DNA of 64,000 bases. Source: Rhizopus sp. PT2906 (lineage: Eukaryota > Mucoromycota > Mucoromycetes > Mucorales > Rhizopodaceae). The stretch lies in the NCBI GenBank assembly GCA_025529335.1, contig JAMYHX010000017.1, positions 1 to 64,000 on the forward strand. The letters are read 5' to 3'. A program made the position numbers and the translations under genes. How positions within the stretch are numbered: position 1 is the stretch's first letter; each line of letters begins with the position of its first letter. Shown piece by piece: positions 46,970 to 56,620 of this stretch. The notes under the pieces were generated by a model. That model saw only the letters and a program-made list of their open reading frames with translations. It had not been told where the DNA came from and ran no database searches.

Positions 46970-49160
46970 TTCTGAACTGTCAAAGGATAAATCAATTTAT
47001 ACAGTGTCAACATTTCAAGCTGAAAGGTGTGTCTATCTTGCGATATTTGATAGAAGCAGAAGACTAAATGTGCAAGATCGGCCTAAAGGACGCGTACACG
47101 GTGGTTTTTATCCATTCAGAACCACGTTAATGTTTATCTTTCCTTCACCATGGCACGGTTTACTAATACAAGCCCCTATCGTTTGGCATGAGTGTTGCGC
47201 CAAAATTTTCTGCAAACTCATGAGATTTGTGAAGGAACCATTAAGGATGCAAGGAATCGAACAGTATACTATTTGGACGATATTTGTCTCTTGTCAAAGA
47301 TGCAAGAAGAAATGTACAAGAATGTTCAGGCAACGTTAGCTCATCTGAACAAGCTGGAATTTATCATCAATTATTCCAAAAGCAAGTTGATACAGGAGAA
47401 GGTGCAAGATTTCTCAGATTTCCAGCTCAACACGAAGACAATGACTATCTCGGTTCCTACTACAAAGATGGAGAAGCTAACAAGCCGGGCCAAACAATTG
47501 TTGAAGTCATCAATGGAGAAGTCATGCCGTTGGTTAGCAAGTTTAATTGGGAAAATTACTGCAATGATACCAGTGATGGGAGATGCGCTCCTCCATGTAT
47601 GCTTTCTTCAAAGGGGCCTAGCCAGGAGTCTACACCAACAACGATAGAACTGGGAAGCTCCATGTCACCTGCCTTCAGATTAGCAGCAGGAGCTAGAATG
47701 GTAGCTGACGATGAGTTCAAAACGAAATTGGGGCTGCTCATATGCACAGACAGCAGCAAACTGAAAGAATTGCTAAAGCCAAACTTCACTATTACGTGGA
47801 TGCTTTCAACTCAGGTTGGGGAATAAGTTCGGAATTAATGAACCCACGGCTTTTGTTTGCAGTAAATGCGCTCGAGCAGCAGTAACCGAGAAAGGGATTG
47901 CTTCTGAACCCGCCTTGGAAGTTAACCCCCAAGGTAATTCACAAATTGAAGATGAACCAAATAAGATCGGCGGTTCTTGTCACACCACGATGGTCAACAC
48001 AAACAGAGCGGCCGATGATCCTACCACTGACCAAGAGGAATCCAATAATGTTACCGAAGCTACAACATGGCTCGACATCACTGATCGCATGAAGGTTATC
48101 GATTACTGCCGAAAGAAGAAGAGGTTGTCACCTGAAGTGGTAAACGTTTTAAGACAAAGGAGCCGTTTGTCTTCGCAGCGAGCTTATAATGAATGTTGGA
48201 AGAATTGGGTAAAATGGCGCTACACCCAGGATATTGACCCTTTGACAGCAAATACTCAAGACAGCGTGCGCTATCTCACTTCCTTACAACGCTTCTCCCG
48301 TTCTCATTTGAACGGGATACATTCTGGTTTAGCTTCTGTTTACAACTTGATTCACCCTGACAAAGGGGGTTTAGCAAACGATCCTTTTATCCAAGACTTT
48401 TTTAAATCTCTGAAGAGCATGATATTGGGAATACCTCGTAAGCATTGCAAAGTCTGGGACTCAGCCGTATGGTAGTTACGTTTATACAAGAAAACTGGAA
48501 AAGAATGTATATTTATCGTTGGATACTCTCCAAAAGCAAACAATTATCTCGTTGTGTCTTGGCACCATGTGGAGACCTCGCTTGGATTTAAGGAAGCTTC
48601 AGTAGCGCGACATTGACTTTATGCGTCAGGACGACACAAACAGGTCCTTTTGTTGAGAACACCCAAAGAAAGGCCAGACAAACAATCCAAACTGGGATGT
48701 TTTGATGACCGACAGCTTTGCCCTGTATGCACGCTATAGGGTTTCTGTGAGAAGACACAACAACTTTGAGAGAGTTTTCCAAGGTCATACTCTCTTTCCA
48801 AAGTATATTCAGTGCGAAGAGAAGAACCCAAAATCTTCTTCACCATTGGCTATGGTCAATTGGTTAAAGAAGCTATAGCTCTTGCGGGTATAGATACAAC
48901 GCAATTTAAAGCCCATTCAACAAGACCTGCTACAAGTATCAAGACTTATATGACGGGAATTGGCGTTCAAAAACTAAAACAACACGACAACCGGAGTCTT
49001 CGCACAGACAAGTCTGAAAGGTATTATCTTCGTCCTCCACAGCAACACCAAGAAGGCAAAGCAGTTGCTTCAGCTGTACTCACTCCTTCCAATGAACTTA
49101 CGCAAAAAACTACCACATCCGAAGACAAGGCAAAGGATGCGGTAAGGCCCCGCCCTTAGT
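46970..49160 (+). mobile_element. DIRS-like tyrosine-recombinase retrotransposon relic
   Basis: Reverse-transcriptase pieces appear in several frames: CKIGLKDAYTVVFIHS (about 47062), LSFGMSVAPK, then VYYLDDICLLSK with the YLDD active site (about 47255-47295). An RNase H-like DAFNSGWGISSELMNPRL lies near 47800, and NPPWKLTPKVIHKLK near 47900. A tyrosine recombinase follows: an N-terminal core-binding domain ending at a stop (48048-48475), and a detached catalytic end with AHSTRPATSIKTYM and SERYYLRP (48812-49159). RT, RNase H and tyrosine recombinase in this order is the DIRS gene set. Stops and frame changes throughout show it is inactive. Its true ends are not defined. Confidence 0.75.
48012..48517 (+). 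repeat. Left arm of a 506-bp inverted duplication (recombinase N-domain)
   Basis: This segment recurs in reverse orientation at 50488-51208, where it is split by a solo LTR. The arms match from ccgatgatcc to gtatatttatc. The 148-residue recombinase region from TWLDITDRM to the stop translates identically in both arms, so divergence is very low. The spacer is 1970 bp. Confidence 0.85.
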
Positions 49161-50487
49161 ATAGTGATTTCCACGCCCAAACAATCACACCCCCAAAAAA
49201 AAAATAGCAATGCGACATAGAAAGGAATAATGATATAGACAATACATTACTGAAAATAAAGCATGGTTTGAAAAGCCTATTACCACATCCTTTATCTCGT
49301 CCGAATTTAGACGATCTTTATTATTTTTTAGAATGGTATTGAAGCATCACAATAGAGCTATTTATATGATTTAATAAGCATAGTTAGAAGGAGGAATTTA
49401 CCTATGGATACACATAATATACTTTCTTTGTAATTCATGCTCTCATTGAGCAGTACCATATTAAAAACCAGATCATCAACCAAATTTAGCAGGCATTATA
49501 CTTAGCATTGTTTACAGCAAGTCTACCAGCTTGAAGCTACTGGTTTTGTACTATCTCCCAAGAAGCACAGAATGTAGCGAAAAGAATACTTTTTAAAGCC
49601 AAATTTCTCCTGCAAGGCTAGTTCTTATGCCTAAAAAAGAACATGCACTGGTAGATGCAACGTCTCTCATAGGTATATTCTAGGTCACAAAACGTGCACA
49701 TCAGGATGGCATTGAAACATCGCAATAGAACTATTGTATCCAATGTCATCATTGCTTTTTACAAAGAGCTGCTTTTTTAAAAGATGTACACTACCCGCAA
49801 GAGAAAATACACAACAAAATAGGCTAATGCCACAGACGCTTCTTCTAGGCACTGTATGTAAGGCAGTGGAATATTTTTTCATGTGAAGCGCGAATTTATC
49901 ATAGTCATAAGTGAGCTAAGTGATCTTTGTTAACCTCTTATCTCTTTCTTCTTGAAAAGAAACAGACCAAGTTGGTGACAAAAGAAAAAAACTGAAATTT
50001 GTTATCAGTACATTTCTGTCGTTGACTGAAGCCTTAGCAACAGATACTAAAGATGAAAGCGATACGGAAGATAATTAAATTTACAACATCATGCAAATAT
50101 TAAAGATAAAACTCTCTCATTAAGCATTATAATTATAATTGTGTTCATTTTTACTTATAATAAAATGTAACAGGTCCATTCTGTATTTAAGGAAGTTAAA
50201 CCATTCTAAAGTATGTGTTGGTATTAGGAAAATGTAATGTAAATACGAATTTATGATGTGTTGAACACATTACATGAGTAAGCTATCTTATTACTATTAC
50301 TCTTTTTATTATTCGAACTTGCATTACAAAAGTAGACAATAAAATAACAATGTTAATCTTCATCTCCTTGAGTGAAGCAGGAAAATAAAGTAGAAGCAGA
50401 AAGGGACAAGGAGAGTGGAAACAACCAAGGTCACTTATTCATGTAATGTGAAGCAGGACGATGGCCATCTTTTGTAATATGTCTAGT
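49161..50487. other. Spacer of the inverted duplication, no gene
   Basis: AT-rich DNA with no supported gene. Two imperfect direct copies of a 32-nt segment lie at about 49331-49362 and 49704-49735 (core attgaaRcatcRcaatagaRctatt). The segment near 50231-50300 resembles 27015-27082. It could be remnants of further elements. Confidence 0.4.
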
Positions 50488-51208
50488 GATAAATATACAT
50501 TCTTTTCCAGTTTTCTTGTATAAACGTAACTACCATACGGCTGAGTCCCAGACTTTGCAATGCTTACGAGGTATTCCCAATATCATGCTCTTCAGAGATT
50601 TAAAAAAGTCTTGGATAAAAGGATCGTTTGCTAAACCCCCTTTGTCAGGGTGAATCAAGTTGTAAACAGAAGCTAAACCAGAATGTATCCCGTTCAAATG
50701 AGAACGGGAGAAGCGTTGTAAGGAAGTGAGATAGCGCACGCTGTCTTGAGTATTTGCTGTCAAAGGGTCAATATCCTGGGTGTAGCGCCATTTTACCCAA
50801 TTCTTCCAACATTCATTATAAGCTCGCTGCGAAGACAAACGGCTCCTTTGTCTTAAAACGTTTACCACTTCAGGTGACAACCTCTTCTTCTTTCGGCAGT
50901 AATCGATAACCTTCATGCGATCAGTGATGTCGAGCCATGTTTGTGATGTTTCTGGTATTTGTGTATAAGAACAGTAGGAGTCAATAGCTAACAATTACTA
51001 TTGTTTATTCAAAATTGAGAGAAGAACTAATAAATGAGGGTACGACCTGAATATAAATGAGAGGTGACGACTGTAAATGTCTGACGTCGTCTATTAGCTG
51101 AGAATGAATAAATAGAGAATTAAGAGATGTGTGATCTATGTAAACACGACAATGTTGTAGCTTCGGTAACATTATTGGATTCCTCTTGGTCAGTGGTAGG
51201 ATCATCGG
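50488..51208 (-). mobile_element. Inverted DIRS-like fragment (recombinase N-domain), split by solo LTR
   Basis: Reverse copy of 48012-48517. Minus-strand frame 50530-50936 encodes the same TWLDITDRM...KVWDSAVW recombinase core-binding region, ending at the same stop. Positions 51152-51208 hold the first 57 bp of the arm, then a 210-bp LTR-like insertion and a repeated 5-bp target follow, then the remaining 449 bp. Confidence 0.75.
50942..51151 (-). mobile_element. Solo LTR (210 bp) with 5-bp target duplication
   Basis: The element starts TGTCGTG and ends CATCACA on the minus strand (TG...CA ends). It is flanked by direct AACAT copies (plus-strand atgtt at 50937-50941 and 51152-51156). The other arm of the inverted duplication, at 48064-48068, has one AACAT and no insert, so it shows the empty site. 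A 5-bp duplication and TG/CA ends fit an LTR-retrotransposon (Ty3 or Ty1 type) solo LTR. The parent element is not in the window. Confidence 0.85.
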
Positions 51209-51239
51209 TTATCACTGACATTATTTATGCTTGTATTAT

Positions 51240-51387
51240 TGTTATGCTAGTAGCTACTATAGTTGACGTGGTCTGATATGAATCATTATAATAACTCGAG
51301 TATAATCCTACAGTAGAGCATACATTCTACTTTACATTTCTCTATCTCATCTGATAAGAATAATAACAACTATAGTAGCTACTAACA
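51240..51387. mobile_element. Small element or hairpin with 18-bp perfect inverted repeats
   Basis: Arms 51248-51265 (tagtagctactatagttg) and 51367-51384 are exact reverse complements. The outer ends read TGTTA... and ...AACA, so the inverted repeat probably reaches TGTTA at 51240 and AACA at about 51387 with a small indel. Size and structure suggest a MITE or another LTR-derived remnant. No clear target duplication was found. Confidence 0.5.
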
Positions 51388-52014
51388 CGGCATTGATAAA
51401 TAATGACATTGACCACATTTATCATACTGACAACATTAATATTCCCTATAAAACTTTCACTCAAACCTAATTTAATAATATTTAGCTCCTCTTTTTATAA
51501 AGAATCTAACTCGCAAGTTATCGACTCAATAGCCTTTTTTCAATAACAAAACTGAATACAACAATTCTATCTACTTATATTTTCTAATTTCTGAGCCATA
51601 AACTACTTTATTCATCGACAATATCAAAAGGATCAAAAAAGTACTCTAAAAAAGTACATTAAAAGGTACCTTATGACATTTTTGGAATGCATCATCGCAA
51701 TAAGAGTACCTCAAAAGCAACCAAAGCTAAAACATATTATTTACTATTATATATATTCGCATTCTTATATTGAGATGCGCCTAATTAAGAGTGCATGCAT
51801 TCAACATTTTCTTGTCAGCAGTGCAATGAATATTTCAATAAAAAGATGAACACTGAGGAAAAGCGTAGTCCTGATAAAGATGTAAACAATCTTTAGCCAA
51901 TCAGTAACGATAACCGTAAGGAGAAAGTCTAAATCCGAACATCACGCGATATGCACGTGACTTTCACGTGACAATAATAATGATATATATAAATTTTAGC
52001 ATGCAACCAATCAA
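51388..52014. other. Intergenic upstream of tRNA-Gln
   Basis: No gene. A cacgtgactttcacgtg segment (about 51953-51969) holds two CACGTG words close together. CAATCAA at 52008-52014 is repeated after the poly(A) tract at 52427. Otherwise AT-rich. Confidence 0.4.
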
Positions 52015-52019
52015 AGCGT

Positions 52020-52091
52020 GGTTCCATGGTGTAATGGTTATCATATCGGTCTTTGAATCCGGTGATCCGAGTTCGATTCTCGGTGGGACCT
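52020..52091 (+). tRNA. tRNA-Gln (anticodon TTG)
   Basis: 72 nt with a 7-bp acceptor stem (GGTTCCA with TGGGACC, one G-T pair). The A-box-like region is GTGTAATGGTTA, the anticodon loop CTTTGAA with TTG, and the T-arm B-box GTTCGATTC. No intron is present. The anticodon stem has a T-T apposition at its top pair. A T5 run follows three bases later. The sequence closely follows fungal glutamine tRNAs. Confidence 0.92.
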
Positions 52092-52093
52092 CG

Positions 52094-52098
52094 TTTTT
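52094..52098 (+). terminator. RNA polymerase III terminator (T5)
   Basis: Five T directly after the tRNA-Gln 3' end, the usual Pol III stop. Confidence 0.75.
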
Positions 52099-52223
52099 GA
52101 CCTTTTATTTTTCGACGGGGTGCGCGTAGTAATTTGGCAGAACTGATAGAAATGTTTAATTTTTGTATTGTAGCGAACCAGTTCAACAAAATTACACTAT
52201 ATCAAGTGATATAGAGGAATCTG

Positions 52224-52348
52224 ACATGAGTCGCCTTCCGACTCATGTTGATGTAACTCTAACGACGTTGAAAATGGCAACTCTGTATCACTCAACCCTG
52301 ACAACCTTAGTTGTTAAATTAACTTTAGTTGATTTATCAACTAAGGTT
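52224..52348. repeat. Two hairpins behind the tRNA
   Basis: A perfect 10-bp stem (ACATGAGTCG at 52224-52233, CGACTCATGT at 52239-52248, 5-nt loop) and an 11-bp stem (AACCTTAGTTG at 52303-52313, CAACTAAGGTT at 52338-52348). They lie between the tRNA and a 38-nt poly(A) tract. Confidence 0.75.
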
Positions 52349-52387
52349 AGCTTATCAACAGCAGTTGATTTTAAGAAAAGGAAACGC

Positions 52388-52388
<1 letters not shown>

Positions 52389-52426
<38 letters not shown>
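52389..52426 (+). repeat. Poly(A) tract of 38 nt
   Basis: Uninterrupted run of 38 A, followed by CAATCAA, which also occurs 5 bases before the tRNA start. It could be the tail of a retroposed sequence that includes the tRNA-like head. Confidence 0.8.
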
Positions 52427-52427
<1 letters not shown>

Positions 52428-52440
52428 AATCAATTCACCT

Positions 52441-53300
52441 CTTATTTTTATTTTATCTTTTACAATAAACAGGCAACCTTTTGGTTATAAAAGTTCCTGA
52501 TCTCTTTTCTTTACTTTTCTTTCTTTACTTCTTATAACAAAGTCTGATCAACTCTACAAGATCTGGTGGTCACTTTGAACACATTTATCTTATAACACAA
52601 GAAAAACTCTCTTAACAACATCACTTCACTCTACAAGGGTAGAAAAATAACATTGATTTCCGAAACTTTTCGGAAATATGAAAATTCTCGGATCAAGACC
52701 TTTTTCGGTAAAGTGTATGAAATTTATGCAAGATGTATTATGAAAAGTATAAAATGATGAACTCCTTTGTTGAAAATAAAAATCATTGAATTATTACCAA
52801 GATAATCAATCAATCAACTTCCCTTTTCTTCTTTATAAACAGGATCAAACTTTTGTCTTAAAGTTTTCTGATCTTTTCTTCTCTTCTTTTTATCTTTTAC
52901 TTTACTTTATACTTTTCAGTTTGATCAACTTTAAAAGATCTGGTGGTCACGTCAAGCACCTAAACTTAGAAATCTTAAGAAAGCTTTCTATATTAACAAC
53001 AACCCCTACAAACCATAAGAAAAATTACAGTATCAATCCATACCTTATCCCCTTCTCTTTGAAATAAATCTCTTCTATTCATTAAAGAGCATCCTTATTT
53101 TTCTTTCCTACTGTACTTAGCATTACTTATAAAAATGCTACATCACTTGTATTTTTATAACTCTACTTTTACTTATCGAAAACTTTATACTTGATAACAA
53201 ATCTTTGTTTGACCTTTACAAGAAAAGATCTGGTGGTCACAAGTTTTTGGCCTCAATAGCCTTTGAATTCGCTCTATCTGCTCATCCTATCACAAGGAGA
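52441..53300. repeat. Three diverged tandem modules sharing aagatctggtggtcac
   Basis: The 16-nt word aagatctggtggtcac occurs at 52558-52573, 52935-52950 and 53225-53240. Around the first two copies longer blocks align: ataaacagg...cttttg...ctgatct before the word, and ttaacaaca...ctacaa after it. The third copy is more diverged. No reading frame is conserved among them. The arrangement recalls tandem 5' monomers of retroelements or a degraded satellite. Confidence 0.6.
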
Positions 53301-53853
53301 TTAGCCTAAATCTTTTAATCGATGATCAAGAACTAACCCAAAACATAAAATTTACAGTAGCTTTTTTGCAAATCGTTAAAAACTTATCATGATTGTTAAT
53401 AAAAACCATTTATAAAGAAATTTCTTATTCTTTTTGAAAATATAGAGGCAAACAATTCTATTTGTTTGATAATTAGTTCTTTGCATAAATCCAATTGATG
53501 AAAACAAATACGATTGATTCTTTATTGGGTCTCTTTTAATTGTTTTTATTGCAAATCAGATCACTACGACTGCTAAAAGTAGAAATGGTGCCTTAAAAAT
53601 GTAAATCCACATTGTGAATAAAATTCATTAAACGCGTCATCCGTTCATATTCTCTGATGCGGAATATATCGTGTGTATGTTTAAATTAAGATTATATGCT
53701 TGCTTATTTTAAAAACAAGGGTCTGTAGATTCCCGTCTCATAAAACCGAATAAGAAAAAGTACTTTTGTACATGCAAAATGCTTATAAATCCAGCCATCA
53801 TGCAAAGTATTGTGCGTTTGTTTATACATGAATATGTTTATTAAAAGTATATA
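53301..53853. other. Intergenic, no gene seen
   Basis: AT-rich DNA between the tandem modules and the Pex11 stop codon. Nothing was supported. Confidence 0.35.
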
Positions 53854-54769
53854 TTAAGCATTCACTTTTTTCCATTGAGTGTTCATTGCCAAGAAAGAGG
53901 TAGTCATACTATGAATAATGAAGTTAATAAATAGCTGCATTGAACCCTTGCAATGACTTACCCAGCTAAACCAACAATTCCTTCATCGGCTTTAAGGTAG
54001 CCTAATCCAGCAAGGGGGATAATCATGTCTACAGCATCCTGAATAAACTGGTATCTAGTGTTGTATTTATCCCTAATTTTTCAAAGAAAAAAGAATAAGT
54101 ATGAATGTATATAATAGCCATTTTTCATTCATTCAGCTTACTTGGCAAGAACCTTCTCCTGAGTCTTCAGCTCTACTGTTTGTGATTCTGTCTTTTCTGA
54201 AGAGTTGACAAGAGCCTTACGTGTCTTTTCAAGCATATGTTCACGAATGCTCAATTGTCTAAATTTATACAGACCTGAAAGCAAAGAGGCCGCAAGAGCG
54301 ATCAACCAGCATCGTTGACCGAATTCAGTGATTTGCTTAATATTAGAAGGCTTATAAAAGTTGATGGAGTTTGCCTATAGATTGTGTGTACATACGTAAG
54401 CAAAAAGAATTACAAACTGATAACAGACAAACTTACCAACACGAGGGCTTCACTCATATAGTAGAAGAACATACCGGCTTGCTTTAATACAGCAGTATAG
54501 CGCAAAACTTCGTCAGAAAGACCCAAGCTCTTGACACCGACTTGAGCAAACTCGACAGGCTTAAAAAGACGGAAGAACTTTCGGCCATTACCAAGATGAG
54601 TCTTTAGGTCAGCCCATCGCTGAATTGTCTCCTTGGGTGCACCGTTGCGGAATAAATAGTACGCATAAAAGCGAGCAAAGTATTGGACAAAACGGCAGAG
54701 TTTTTCTCTACCTACAGTGGTAGCCATATAACGATTGAAAGCGTCAACATGCGCGTGAGTAAGGACCAT
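53854..54769 (-). CDS. PEX11: Pex11-family peroxisome proliferation protein
   Basis: Four exons (54437-54769, 54142-54374, 53962-54072, 53854-53908) give 243 aa. The N-terminal amphipathic helix region has TTVGREKLCRFVQYFARFYAYY. RLFKPVEF and the membrane-proximal FFYYMSEALVL follow, then the terminal DMIIPLAGLGYLKADEGIVGLAG hydrophobic stretch. These are hallmarks of Pex11, which elongates peroxisomal membranes before fission and may form a channel for metabolites. The middle loop is charged. A short last exon adds 18 residues and ends KKVNA. Confidence 0.93.
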
Positions 54770-55156
54770 GGTTAGAGTTTAAGAAAAAGAGAAAAAAAGA
54801 GAGAGAGAAAGAAGTACGTAAAAAGTCGAATGCTCATGAAAACAAAAAGATAGAGGGGGTGCAAGAGGATATCACATGAAATCGTGACAGCTCTTTCCTT
54901 TTCCTTTCAATCTAATGACTAAGATTGCACTTTCGTGTGATATTTTTGATGAAGTCTCTCTTTTTGTTTCTCTCTCTTTCTTTTCTTCATATGGTGCTGA
55001 TATATGTGGCCTAACCGAAGTCAATTCCTATTCTTATTACTTATTCAAAGCTTATAGAAATCTTTCCCTTCTTTTTTTTAAGATGTTCAGTAAAATATAT
55101 ATAAAGTATATTACACTATGACAAGGTTAAATAAGGTGTGGTATAAATAAATATCA
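54770..55156. other. Intergenic, no gene seen
   Basis: 387 bp holding the promoter of the Pex11 gene and the 3' flank of the DUF2015 gene. Nothing else was supported. Confidence 0.4.
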
Positions 55157-55653
55157 TCAAGAAAAGCTGACGAATTTAGGATCCAATGGTAATCCCGTTT
55201 CAGGATCAATATTCTGAGAGAAAGAATGAGCCAATGTATACTATAGATACTTTGTAACTTACATTCTTTTTTAATAGTCTTTGCTGTCGAATAAGTCGAG
55301 CTTGATCAAACGAAACTTTTTGCTTTCTCATAATTTTCAATATCTCTTCCTTATCCTTTAAACCGGCTCTTTGGTCTTCTTCATCCAAATTGGTTGTTAA
55401 ATCAAATTGAGAACTTGTTAAACCGTCCTCAATATCTGTCTCAAAGGAACCTTCATTGGTGGGTAATAAGTGATATCCTAAAAGACGGTTGGTTTTATCT
55501 GCAATGATTGAACCAAAGTGAAGAATATGAGCTCGATAAAACCAACATACTATAATGATGATAATAATGAGTTGAATTAAAAAAGAGAGGAGGTTAGATG
55601 ATGATAGACTTACTTGCAATTAGTAATAGAAAAAGGGCTAAATATATCAACAT
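55157..55653 (-). CDS. DUF2015-family small membrane protein
   Basis: Three exons (55614-55653, 55263-55549, 55157-55213) give 127 aa. A single N-terminal membrane anchor (MLIYLALFLLLIAICWFY) is followed by a soluble part with LPTNEGSFETDIEDGLT and a basic helix (SFDQARLIRQQRLLKKN). It ends NIDPETGLPLDPKFVSFS, the signature end of the fungal DUF2015 family. Function of the family is unknown. The short first exon encodes most of the anchor. The universal stress gene starts 207 bp away on the other strand. Confidence 0.82.
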
Positions 55654-55859
55654 TCTTTCTTCGTTATTTAGAGTTTAATAGAAGGGAGAAAAAAGAAAAA
55701 AAAAAAAAAATAGAGAGCAAGCTCAGCTCTTTCTCTTTCCTCTTTCTCCGTTTCATGTCGTTATTGCCCTGCGTATAAACCACGTGATCTATTTTTCAAT
55801 AAAATTACATCATGGAATAATTATAAGTGAGCTATTTTTTTCTTATTCTCTTTAATATA

Positions 55860-56466
55860 ATGGATTTTCGTATTGTTGTTGCAGTTGATGGGTCAAACGG
55901 ATCAAAAAAAGCGATAGAATATGCAGCGGATCTATATTCACGATGTGCGTGCTCATGCAAGATTGAAATTCTTTATTGTGTTGGTATTAATCCTCCTAAG
56001 GGGACTACTGCCTTACATTTATTGTAAGTTTATGATAAAAAAAGAAGGAAATACACATTTACAACCTTTAAGGAGTGGCTTGGATCGCATTAATAACATT
56101 GAAATAAAACAAGAAGCCATGGAGGAAGTGGCTGAATTAAAAAAGTTCATCACACAATTTAATATAAAGGCAAGTTTTTTCATAAATGAAGGGGGAGTAA
56201 TTAATAACAATAAAATAGAATATTGAATTTATCACAAAGGAAGGATCATCTCATGTAGGAAGTATTATCGAAGAATATATTAATCAAAATCCACCCAATA
56301 TGTTAGTATTAGGATCTTCCAACAAAGAAGGGCTTGAAAAGTAAGTAGTTATAGTAATATTATATGGTTGCTAAGGGCTTTTTTTTTTAGATTCATTTTG
56401 GGCTCAGTTAGTGATTACTGTCTACATCATTGTCAGTGTCCTGTTACGATTATTAAGAGCAAGTGA
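55860..56466 (+). CDS. Universal stress protein (UspA-like)
   Basis: Four exons (55860-56023, 56073-56169, 56219-56340, 56391-56466) give 152 aa. A Usp fold starts with FRIVVAVDGSNGSKKAIEYA. The C-terminal half has NMLVLGSSNKEGLEKFILGSVSDYCLHHCQCPVTIIK, with the G-(2x)-G-(9x)-G-like nucleotide segment partly altered (LGSSNKEG...LGSVS) but close to ATP-binding Usps. The second intron uses a GC donor (AAG|GCAAGT), the accepted minor donor form. Physiological role is not predictable beyond stress-linked nucleotide binding. Confidence 0.85.
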
Positions 56467-56620
56467 GCTCTGGTTGCAGTTACACATTATATTTCTAAAA
56501 ATATAAGGGTTTTTATCCTAAAATGGAGCGTCCAGACTTTGTTTTGAAACCCGGCGTAAAAGTTATAATAATAGAAATTTTTGTTTTTCTTTCTTCTTTA
56601 CATCTTTTTCACACAAAAGA

